Below, in pieces: positions 1 through 5,198 of a DNA stretch of 5,677 nt. The translations under genes and the position numbers were made by a program. Every line of letters starts with the position of its first letter. Position 1 is the stretch's first letter. Below the pieces are notes generated by a model. That model ran no database searches. It was not told the DNA's origin and was given only the letters and a program-made list of their open reading frames with translations. The DNA comes from Eubacterium sp. CAG:786 (lineage in GTDB: Bacteria > Bacillota > Clostridia > Oscillospirales > Ruminococcaceae): NCBI GenBank assembly GCA_000432175.1, contig HF989512.1, positions 1 through 5,677 of the forward strand, read 5' to 3'.

Positions 1-16
1 CTTAGATATACTTTGT

Positions 17-57
17 GAGAGCGTTTGGACTTATGTTCAGACGCTTTTACTATTTTC
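17..57 (+). terminator. Probable rho-independent terminator of a plus-strand gene lying left of the window
   Basis: An 11-base arm at 20-30 pairs with 35-45 around the loop TTAT, with two G-U pairs that only form in plus-strand RNA. The stem can extend by three more base pairs outward (17-19 with 46-48). It is followed by TTTTACTATTTT. On the minus strand the same stem has A-C mismatches and no U tract, so it probably serves a plus-strand transcript entering from the left. It overlaps the stop codon of the minus-strand regulator gene, so that gene and the unseen left neighbour are convergent. Confidence 0.55.
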
Positions 58-349
58 TCCGAGGACCTCTGTTTGCTCTGTATTCTGAGTCCAAAGCAAC
101 AAATTCATCCACGGAGATAGAGAAACAGTGGGCGAGGGCAGCATACTTGTTCAATCCTTTGCCTGTCCTTGTTCCGCTGAAATCTCTTTTGCCTGCCATA
201 ATGCTCCTTGCATGACCGGCAGAACATTCGCACACCTCTGCTAACTTGCGGATCTGCTCTGTATAATCAGCAATACCACTTTTACAAAACAGGTCTGCAA
301 GATAGTGGCGGTACTCCTTTGGAAAGGAGTATTCATTGTGGTTTGCCAC
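50..349 (-). CDS. Small XRE-like helix-turn-helix DNA-binding protein
   Basis: A 99-residue protein, probably a cytoplasmic transcription repressor of the phage or mobile-element type. Residues about 34-54 (IRKLAEVCECSAGHARSIMAGKR) resemble the helix-turn-helix of the Cro/C1/XRE fold, with the usual pattern of Leu-Ala, a turn, and a recognition helix ending in G-K-R. Residues 66-85 (GLNKYAALAHCFSISVDEFV) match the typical fourth and fifth helices ending in 'S-x-D-E-F'. The C-terminus is basic (RANRGPRRK), and there is no membrane segment or second domain. The start is GTG at 347-349, preceded by AGGAAGG (plus-strand 361-367) with an 11-base gap. An ATG at 358-360 is in another frame and gives only a short peptide. 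A palindrome covering its own -10 box suggests autorepression. The fold is fairly clear; target and partner are unknown. Confidence 0.7.
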   Translation of the reverse strand: MANHNEYSFPKEYRHYLADLFCKSGIADYTEQIRKLAEVCECSAGHARSIMAGKRDFSGTRTGKGLNKYAALAHCFSISVDEFVALDSEYRANRGPRRK

Positions 350-380
350 GATAGTACCATCCTTCCTACTTTTTTCGGAA

Positions 381-399
381 CAGCTGATTATATCAGCTG
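381..399. promoter_or_regulatory. Perfect palindrome, candidate operator of the XRE-like regulator
   Basis: The arms CAGCTGAT and ATCAGCTG are separated by TAT, giving a 19-base dyad with no mismatch. It lies 31 bases upstream of the regulator's start codon and encloses the -10 box of the putative promoter. This position and symmetry fit a dimeric HTH repressor blocking its own promoter. Binding is inferred from layout. Confidence 0.55.
387..392 (-). promoter_or_regulatory. -10 box (TATAAT) of the XRE-like gene
   Basis: On the minus strand this reads TATAAT, exactly consensus, at the centre of the palindrome. The expected start of transcription near 380 leaves a leader of about 30 bases containing the AGGAAGG ribosome-binding site. 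The -35 region is poor (around GGATTT at 17 bases), so the promoter may be weak or may use an alternative -35. Confidence 0.45.
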
Positions 400-695
400 A
401 ATTTGCTTAAATCCGCCTTTGACGGTTTTAATACAAATTGAATGCCACCATGCAATAGCAAATGTTATCTTGTCCTTAGGACTTCGCCATGAAACGAGCG
501 AGTGTGACGGCTGTGAAGCCGACTAAACAGAGGGATCACATCAACGTCAGTGTTTTCTTTCTTCAAAGGAAAACCCTCAGCTTGATAACGATAGCTGATG
601 TCCAAACTGATGGAAAGATAAGATGAACGAGCAGGTAACTCCTGACTGCGTTCTGCGAATGTGCGTAGAGGTGGAAACAACCTAGCTTATATTCT

Positions 696-742
696 CGTTG
701 CTGCGGCACTGAAAGTTCCTACACCGAAGTGCTGCGGCAGCG
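696..742 (+). repeat. 15-bp imperfect inverted repeat (RNA hairpin)
   Basis: The arm CGTTGCTGCGGCACT (696-710) pairs along its whole length with AGTGCTGCGGCAGCG (728-742), counting three G-U pairs, around a 17-base loop. The G-U pairs become A-C mismatches on the other strand, so the fold belongs to plus-strand RNA. There is no U tract directly after it, so it is better read as a domain of the putative non-coding RNA than as a terminator. Confidence 0.7.
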
Positions 743-760
743 TTAATATACAATCCCATA

Positions 761-812
761 TATAGCAAAGAGATTACACTACCCTTACGAGCCGTGCAAT
801 CTGTTTGCTATA
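761..812. repeat. 15-bp inverted repeat next to the tRNA-Ser 3' end
   Basis: TATAGCAAAGAGATT (761-775) is the reverse complement of 798-812 except for one base (G opposite G at 770/803); the spacer is 22 bases. On the plus strand it is followed by CGGTTTTG, so it could end the putative non-coding RNA weakly. On the minus strand no U tract follows, so it is a poor terminator for the tRNA. It could also be the subterminal hairpin of a mobile element whose end lies between 812 and 824. The repeat is certain; its role is not. Confidence 0.75.
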
Positions 813-823
813 CGGTTTTGTGC

Positions 824-913
824 TGGCGGAGAAAGAGGGATTTGAACCCTCGCGCCGGTTTCCCGACCTACTCCCTTAGCAGGGGAGCCCCTTCACCACT
901 TGGGTATTTCTCC
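824..913 (-). tRNA. trnS(gcu): tRNA-Ser, anticodon GCU
   Basis: The gene decodes AGC/AGU serine codons. In minus-strand RNA the acceptor stem GGAGAAA (5', at 913) pairs with TTTCTCC, followed by discriminator G and an encoded CCA (824-826). The anticodon stem CTCCC/GGGAG closes the loop CTGCTAA, with anticodon GCT (plus-strand 878-880). The T arm is GAGGG-TTCAAAT-CCCTC. Between anticodon and T arms is the long variable arm (GTCGGGAAACCGGC region) that marks a class II tRNA such as serine. All arms pair well, so it should be functional. It has its own strong promoter upstream. Its 3' end adjoins the accessory region, a common place for integration, but no second copy of the tRNA end is visible here. 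Confidence 0.96.
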
Positions 914-992
914 AAATGCTGAAACCAAGATATTGCGACGTGCATACAATATACAGCACCTTGACTGTAACTGCTGAACACATCGTGTATAT

Positions 993-1021
993 ATTATATC
1001 ACAGTAAACAGCGTTTGTCAA
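993..1021 (-). promoter_or_regulatory. Consensus sigma-70/sigma-A promoter for tRNA-Ser
   Basis: On the minus strand the -35 box is TTGACA (1016-1021) and the -10 box is TATAAT (993-998), both exact consensus, separated by exactly 17 bases. A/T tracts just upstream of the -35 (about 1024-1042) resemble an UP element. Transcription should start near 986, giving a leader of about 70 bases to be trimmed before the tRNA 5' end at 913. Such strength is typical of stable-RNA genes. Confidence 0.9.
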
Positions 1022-1231
1022 GGGGTTTTCTCAAAAAAACTTGAATGCGGGATAGTTCACAAAAAAATGACGAAAATTTGTCTGAATTCCCGAATTTTTG
1101 CGTAATGCCTGATAAAAATTAAATTTTTGGCGACCGCTGTCGAAAATTTATTAAATAGGGTAATTTGTGTGAAACTGCCGGTTATCGCGGCAAATCATTT
1201 GCGCACAGAAATACAGGATAGAGGTGCGATT
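1022..1231. other. AT-rich divergent spacer and leader of the GGDEF gene
   Basis: This spacer separates the tRNA promoter from the plus-strand GGDEF gene. A plus-strand promoter must lie here but is not clear: TTGGCG (1127-1132) followed after 16-18 bases by TATTAA/TTAAAT (1149-1156) is the best candidate, and a weaker one starts with TTGCGT near 1098. The leader (about 1164-1209) can fold: TTTGTGTG (1164-1171) pairs with 1202-1209, and inside it TGCCG/CGGCA (1176-1192) and GCAAA/TTTGC (1190-1202) compete for the same bases. No known riboswitch motif is recognised; in particular it does not look like a c-di-GMP-I aptamer. Confidence 0.4.
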
Positions 1232-2512
1232 ATGGTTGATATAAGTATGGTTGAAAATATTCTCTGGGAGGATTACTACAAGATAGCCTGGGTCAACATA
1301 ATGACCGGGGAATATCATTTTGTAAAAATACTCGACACCGATGAGGAAAAGCCCTGCCTTGCTGCCAGGAATATCTACGAGTATTCAAAGCTGGTAGTTT
1401 CTACCGGGCTTGTGCCTGAGGAGGACATCGAGCAGTACCAGCGCTGCACAAACAGGGAGTATATTCTAAGCGAGGTGCTCAGAAAACGTAAGCGCATCAC
1501 TGTTGATTTCAGACGCTTCATCGGTCTCTCGCGCAAATGGGTGAGGCTTGAAATCGTGCTTCCGCATGATTTTTCAGAAGCAAGCCCATGGGCTGTTTAT
1601 ACCTGGAAGGAGTCCGACTCCCAGACGGCTAATATCAACGACGCGCTGAGAATGCTTTCCCAGTGCTTCCACAAGATACTCAAGGTGGATCTGGAACATG
1701 ACACGCACCAGGTGATCAAGGCCTATCCTGACGATATCAGCCCGGCGAACGGGTTCAGTGCTGTTTTTTCGCAATGGGTCAGAAATAATATTGATAAAGG
1801 CTGCGTTTTTTCTGAGGATATTGCAGGATTGAAAAGTTTTCTGGAACCTGCACGGCTCCGGCAGCGTTTCCAGGACAGCCGCGACTGCCTGCGCCTGCGA
1901 TATCGCAGAAACTATGGTGGGGAATTCCGGTGGGTATATATGGAGCTTATACCCAGCATCGAGTATTCCACGGACAACCCGGTGATAATGCTGTATGTGC
2001 GCGATATCCACGATGATTATGTCGCGGAACTTCACCGGCAGAAAGCGCTGGAATACTACTGCAATTATGACACGCTGACCGGGCTTCACAGCCGTTTCTG
2101 CTACAACACTTTCTGCTGCGGCTTTGAAGGGCACGGAGGCGCGCTGGCGGTTCTTTTTGCTGATGTGAACGGCCTGAAATACACCAATGATACTTTCGGG
2201 CACGAGCAGGGCGACAGGCTTATCACGGGATTTGCAGAAGCGCTGAGCCAGAAGTTCGGCACGGAATGCTGCTACAGGATTAGCGGCGATGAATTCGTTA
2301 TGCTTTCTGACCATATTTCCCGCGACGATTTCATACGCCAGGCAATGGAATTCCACAAGGAGATACAGGAAATGAGCGTCCCCATGGCGTCTGTGGGATT
2401 TGTGTGGCGCGACGGCGTGAAGTCGGTGGACGAGCTGGTGCGCATTGCTGAAAGCAGAATGTACGACGACAAGCACGAATTCTACAAAGTCCACCCGGAA
2501 ATGAAGAGATAA
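1232..2512 (+). CDS. Putative diguanylate cyclase with two PAS-like sensor domains (PAS-PAS-GGDEF)
   Basis: The 426-residue protein is predicted to make cyclic di-GMP from two GTP in the cytoplasm; no signal peptide or membrane segment is visible. Residues ~10-125 and ~144-265 are two PAS-like sensor modules. The second carries YRRNYGGEFRWVYMELIP (G229-W234 core) and ends in VIMLYVRDIHD, which leads into the catalytic domain. The GGDEF domain runs from ~278 to the end: D280-TLTGLHSR, then FADVNGLKYTNDTFGHEQGD with the metal-binding Asp, then RISGDEF at 349-355. The signature is SGDEF instead of GGDEF; that variant keeps the G-D-E-F core and can be active. The I-site RxxD is absent (FGTE at that place), so product inhibition at that site is unlikely. 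The start is ATG 1232 because GAGGTG (1221-1226) sits 5 bases upstream. The open frame extends back to a TTG at 1127, but that has no ribosome-binding site. Confidence 0.88.
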   Translation: MVDISMVENILWEDYYKIAWVNIMTGEYHFVKILDTDEEKPCLAARNIYEYSKLVVSTGLVPEEDIEQYQRCTNREYILSEVLRKRKRITVDFRRFIGLSRKWVRLEIVLPHDFSEASPWAVYTWKESDSQTANINDALRMLSQCFHKILKVDLEHDTHQVIKAYPDDISPANGFSAVFSQWVRNNIDKGCVFSEDIAGLKSFLEPARLRQRFQDSRDCLRLRYRRNYGGEFRWVYMELIPSIEYSTDNPVIMLYVRDIHDDYVAELHRQKALEYYCNYDTLTGLHSRFCYNTFCCGFEGHGGALAVLFADVNGLKYTNDTFGHEQGDRLITGFAEALSQKFGTECCYRISGDEFVMLSDHISRDDFIRQAMEFHKEIQEMSVPMASVGFVWRDGVKSVDELVRIAESRMYDDKHEFYKVHPEMKR

Positions 2513-2517
2513 AATAT

Positions 2518-2556
2518 GCCCGGTGCGTTTGATTATGCACCGGGCTTGGTTTTATT
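2518..2556. terminator. Bidirectional rho-independent terminator between convergent genes
   Basis: A perfect 9-bp stem, GCCCGGTGC (2518-2526) with GCACCGGGC (2537-2545), has a 10-base loop. On the plus strand it is followed by TTGGTTTTATTCTTT and ends the GGDEF gene, whose stop is 6 bases before. On the minus strand it is followed by ATATTTTATC and ends the aminotransferase gene, whose stop (2552-2554) is also 6 bases before the stem. Both U tracts are interrupted, the plus-strand one less so. Confidence 0.85.
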
Positions 2557-3718
2557 CTTTGGGGAGTTTTTTGCGGATATCGGAAAGGCGTTCCAGCGCT
2601 GCGTTGAGGGTTTCATCCTGCTTTGCAAAATGCAGACGGATATAGCGGTTCTCAGGCTCTTTGAAGAAACTGGAACCAGGAACTGCGCCTACGCCGACAT
2701 ACTGCGCCAGCGCTTCGCACAGCTTCAGATCGCTGCTGTAGCCGAATTCCGAAACATCGACCATGACGTAATACGCGCCCTGCGGAATGCTGTGTTGAAT
2801 TCCGATGCGGTCAAGTCCATCGAGGAACAGGCTGCGCATGTGGGTGTACTTGTCCTGCAGCCACTTGTAGTAATCATCGCCGAATTTCAGCCCCACTACC
2901 GCGGCTTCCTGCAGGGGTGCCGCAGCGCCTACCGTCAGGAAGTCGTGTACCTTGCGGATACGGTCGCTTACCTCGGGGGGCGCGATAACATAACCCAGTC
3001 GCCAGCCGGTGATGCTGTAGGTCTTTGAAAGGGAACTGCAGCAGATGGTGCGTTCCTTCATGCGGGGAAGGGTAGAGAAGTAGATGTGCTTGTTAGGCTC
3101 ATAAACGATATGCTCGTAAACCTCGTCCGTGATCACCCAGGTATCGTATTTTTCGGCAAGGTCTGCGATGATCTGCAGCTCCTCGCGGGTGAATACCTTG
3201 CCGCAGGGGTTGGACGGATTGCACAGTATAAGCGCTTTCGGGTGCTGTCTGAATGCGTCCTCAAGAACATCGGCGTCGAAGTTGTATTCCGGGGGAACAA
3301 GGGGAACATATATCGGTTCTGCGCCGGAAAGTATCGCGTCCGCGCCGTAATTCTCATAAAACGGCGAGAAAACCACTACCTTGTCCCCGGGATTGGTGAC
3401 GGACATCATTGCAGCCATCATCGCTTCTGTGCTTCCGCAGGTGACTGTGACGTCCCTGTCGGGGTCGATTGGATATCCCATGAAATGAGTTTGTTTTGCC
3501 GCTACAGCCTCGCGGAAATCCTGCGCGCCCCAGGTGGTCGCATACTGGTGGAAGTCCTCTTTTGTCACCTGTGCCAGCCTGTCGAGTATCTCCTGCGGGG
3601 GCATGAAATCAGGGAAGCCCTGTGACAGGTTTACTGCGCCGTACTGGTTCGAAATTCTTGTCATGCGCCGGATAACGGAGTCGGTAAATCCGGCAGTCCT
3701 TGAAGAAAGCTGAGTCAT
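2552..3718 (-). CDS. Class I/II pyridoxal-phosphate aminotransferase
   Basis: The 388-residue protein is the usual length for fold-type I aspartate-aminotransferase-like enzymes, which move an amino group between an amino acid and a 2-oxoacid in the cytoplasm. Visible signatures are LSQGFPDF (31-38, substrate pocket), CGSTEAM (94-100, cofactor phosphate), Y121, NPSNPCGK (167-174, N170), DEVYEHI (198-204, D198 on the pyridine nitrogen), SLSKTYSITGWRLGY (229-243; K232 should form the Schiff base, R240 binds phosphate), and YIRLHF (359-364; R361 for the substrate carboxylate). The family includes methionine/kynurenine transaminases (YbdL-like), PatA and aspartate enzymes; sequence alone does not fix the substrate. 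The ATG at 3716-3718 is preceded by AAGAGGTG (plus 3723-3730) with a 4-base gap. The site overlaps the stop of the dehydrogenase gene 10 bases upstream, so the two are co-transcribed and perhaps translationally coupled. Confidence 0.93.
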   Translation of the reverse strand: MTQLSSRTAGFTDSVIRRMTRISNQYGAVNLSQGFPDFMPPQEILDRLAQVTKEDFHQYATTWGAQDFREAVAAKQTHFMGYPIDPDRDVTVTCGSTEAMMAAMMSVTNPGDKVVVFSPFYENYGADAILSGAEPIYVPLVPPEYNFDADVLEDAFRQHPKALILCNPSNPCGKVFTREELQIIADLAEKYDTWVITDEVYEHIVYEPNKHIYFSTLPRMKERTICCSSLSKTYSITGWRLGYVIAPPEVSDRIRKVHDFLTVGAAAPLQEAAVVGLKFGDDYYKWLQDKYTHMRSLFLDGLDRIGIQHSIPQGAYYVMVDVSEFGYSSDLKLCEALAQYVGVGAVPGSSFFKEPENRYIRLHFAKQDETLNAALERLSDIRKKLPKE

Positions 3719-3728
3719 TGTGCACCTC

Positions 3729-5093
3729 TTATTTCAGATAGGATATGTGGTCGTTGAGTATGTGCTTCTGGTCGAGCGCGGTCTTGATGGAGCGCATTAC
3801 CTCAAGGTTTTCGGGGGCAGTAGCAGAAAGGAAGTACGGCCGCTTTGCAATGCCGATACCGTGCTCGCCTGAAGTAAGCCCCCCGAGGGAATATGCGTAG
3901 TTATATACGGTGGTCATGTTCTCGTGGAGTTCCTTTGTCCACTGTTCTTCGGAGCGGTCGCCGCGTACTATGCAGAGATGCACGTTTCCGTCGCCCGCAT
4001 GCCCGAATGCCACCATCTGCATGCCGGTCTTTGCTTCTGTTTCATGCACGAACCTGATGAATTCCGCGGTTCTGTTTATCGGTACTACGAGGTCCACCGG
4101 CTCCTGCTCGCTGACTGCTTCGACCGCCTTTACAAGACAGCCGCGTACTTTCCAGATATCCGCAGCCTTTGCAGGGTCGTCGAGGGTGATGTAATCCAGC
4201 GCGCCTGCCTTCATTGCAACGGATCTGACAAGCTCCGCGCTGCTGAGCACTTCGTTCTCGCGGCCGTCGAAAGTCAGGATTATATACGCGCCGGCTTCCG
4301 GCACGGGGAATTTCAGCCCGGTGAACTTTTCGCCCAGTTTGATAACGCTGCGCTCCGTGAACTCGATGGCGGTGGGGTTCGCGTTCGCGCGGATTATGCT
4401 GAGTACACCCGCGATGCCCGCGTTGAGGTCAGCGAACGGAACGACCACGGAAAGCGACTTCTCAGGCCTGGGGACAAGCTTCAGGATGCATTTCGTGATC
4501 ACTGCGAGGGTGCCCTCGGAGCCGATTATCAGGTGCTTCAGCGAAAGGCCGCTGGCGTCCTTGACGTTCTTTGTGCCGGCAGTTATCACGCGCCCGTCTG
4601 CGAGAACAAGTTCCAGCCCACGGACATAATCGCGGGTAACGCCGTACTTCACGGCTCTCATTCCACCGGCGTTGGTGGAGATATTGCCGCCGATGGTCGC
4701 GGTCTTTTCTCCCGGGTCGGGGGGATAGAACAATCCCCTGGACTCAACAAGCTTCTGGAAATCCTGCAGAACTACGCCGGGTTCAACGACAGCGGTGAGA
4801 GTGTCCTCGTCTATCTCAAGCACGCGGTTCATCAGCGAGAAATCAAGTATGACGCCCTCGCCGTGCGGTACTGTCGAACCTACCAGGTTCGTTCCTGCGC
4901 CGCGCGGGGTAACTGGTAGCCCGTTGTCGTAAGCAAACTTCATTACCGCGCTGACTTCCTCAGTGGACTTCGGGAACACCAGCGCGGCTGCGGTGCCCTT
5001 GAGTCTGCCCAGGGTGTCGGACAGGTATTTGTCCTCAATGTTGCCTATTTTAACTCTTGACGGGTCCTTGATGATATTCAGAAGCTCTTTCAT
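3729..5093 (-). CDS. glcD: FAD-linked D-2-hydroxyacid dehydrogenase (GlcD / D-lactate dehydrogenase family)
   Basis: This 454-residue flavoenzyme of the vanillyl-alcohol-oxidase fold oxidises D-2-hydroxyacids (glycolate, D-lactate, D-2-hydroxyglutarate or similar) to 2-oxoacids; in anaerobes relatives pass electrons to electron-transfer flavoprotein. The FAD domain (~35-210) shows PRGAGTNLVGSTVP (63-76), PPDPGEKTATIGGNIS (124-139) continuing to NAGGMRAVKYG, and GSEGTLAVIT (191-200). The C-terminal domain carries FGHAGDGNVHL (363-373, H365 and H372 as likely metal ligands) and GEHGIGIAKRPY (409-420). Nothing is missing and length is normal. The start is ATG 5091-5093 because GGAGGG (plus 5101-5106) lies 7 bases upstream; the in-frame ATG five codons earlier (5106-5108) would begin inside that ribosome-binding site. 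It is followed by the aminotransferase gene after 10 bases and preceded by metQ after 105 bases. The exact substrate cannot be read from the sequence; the symbol is by family. Confidence 0.9.
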   Translation of the reverse strand: MKELLNIIKDPSRVKIGNIEDKYLSDTLGRLKGTAAALVFPKSTEEVSAVMKFAYDNGLPVTPRGAGTNLVGSTVPHGEGVILDFSLMNRVLEIDEDTLTAVVEPGVVLQDFQKLVESRGLFYPPDPGEKTATIGGNISTNAGGMRAVKYGVTRDYVRGLELVLADGRVITAGTKNVKDASGLSLKHLIIGSEGTLAVITKCILKLVPRPEKSLSVVVPFADLNAGIAGVLSIIRANANPTAIEFTERSVIKLGEKFTGLKFPVPEAGAYIILTFDGRENEVLSSAELVRSVAMKAGALDYITLDDPAKAADIWKVRGCLVKAVEAVSEQEPVDLVVPINRTAEFIRFVHETEAKTGMQMVAFGHAGDGNVHLCIVRGDRSEEQWTKELHENMTTVYNYAYSLGGLTSGEHGIGIAKRPYFLSATAPENLEVMRSIKTALDQKHILNDHISYLK

Positions 5094-5198
5094 GTTTGTG
5101 CCCTCCAATGAAAAAACGGAACTCAGGCGCTGTCTGCGATGATCAAACGACCGCCGCAGGCGGCACCGTAATTCCGACTTATAATTATGAAATCTGAA
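5094..5198 (-). promoter_or_regulatory. metQ-glcD spacer with possible attenuator or terminator and weak promoter
   Basis: On the minus strand CGGAA (plus 5172-5176) can pair with TTCCG (plus 5117-5121), which is followed at once by six U (5111-5116) and then the GGAGGG ribosome-binding site of glcD. Inside lies the hairpin GCCGCC-TGC-GGCGGT (5150-5164), closed further out by ACG/CGT. The outer stem is only 5 bp around a long loop, so this is a weak terminator as drawn; an attenuator or a plain structured spacer is possible. TTAGAC-18-TATAAG near the end of metQ is a weak promoter candidate for glcD. No known riboswitch is recognised. Confidence 0.3.

Larger units (their letters stand above)
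489..820 (+). ncRNA. Structured non-coding RNA, possibly a stand-alone HEARO/omega-RNA-like element
   Basis: This stretch has no convincing protein gene on either strand but a string of hairpins. A stem GTGTGA (502-507)/TCACAT (536-541) encloses CGGCT-GUGA-AGCCG (508-521), a GNRA tetraloop hairpin, followed by the single-stranded segment ACUAAACAGAGGG. Then come 552-560/566-574 (9 bp), TCAGCT/AGCTGA (577-582/593-598), GAACG/CGTTC (625-629/649-653) enclosing CAGG/CCTG, AGGT/ACCT near 669-683, and a 15-bp hairpin at 696-742. G-U pairs occur in several stems and only work in plus-strand RNA. CTCGTT (694-699) could also pair with AACGAG at 493-498 and close the molecule. The element begins after ATGA (489-492); HEARO elements are reported to follow ATGA or GTGA. 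HEARO RNAs are the guide RNAs of IscB nucleases, but no IscB gene is here. The family is my recollection of its features, not a model hit. Ends are approximate. Confidence 0.45.

Noticed and set aside
15..215. 66-residue plus-strand frame with a GTG start
   Set aside because: It runs through the terminator hairpin and lies opposite the XRE-like gene; shadow frame.
313..330. Perfect 8-bp palindrome ACTCCTTT/AAAGGAGT
   Set aside because: It lies inside the coding sequence of the XRE-like gene and is explained by codons for Y-S-F-P-K-E-Y; no U tract or promoter nearby.
442..492. 16-residue plus-strand frame ending in the TGA of the ATGA site
   Set aside because: No ribosome-binding site and no recognisable peptide; chance frame.
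465..680. 71-residue open frame on the minus strand
   Set aside because: It starts with TTG without a good ribosome-binding site, matches no family I know, and lies antisense to the hairpin-rich segment; more likely a by-product of the structured RNA.
623..685. 20-residue plus-strand frame starting ATG (MNEQVTPD...)
   Set aside because: Very short, with a weak upstream purine run, and embedded in predicted RNA stems; no independent support.
789..818. GAGCCGT ... ACGGTTT resembling domain V of a group II intron
   Set aside because: The outer stem imitates domain V, but the upper stem and tetraloop do not fit, no domain VI or 3' splice site follows, and the same bases form a longer inverted repeat (761-812).
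1127..1231. Upstream TTG start for the GGDEF protein (35 extra residues)
   Set aside because: No ribosome-binding site before TTG, while ATG 1232 has GAGGTG at ideal spacing.
1574..2494. 306-residue minus-strand open frame opposite the GGDEF gene
   Set aside because: Low-complexity residue pattern with no domain, fully antisense to a gene with clear motifs; shadow frame. The same holds for the long plus-strand frames opposite glcD and the aminotransferase gene.
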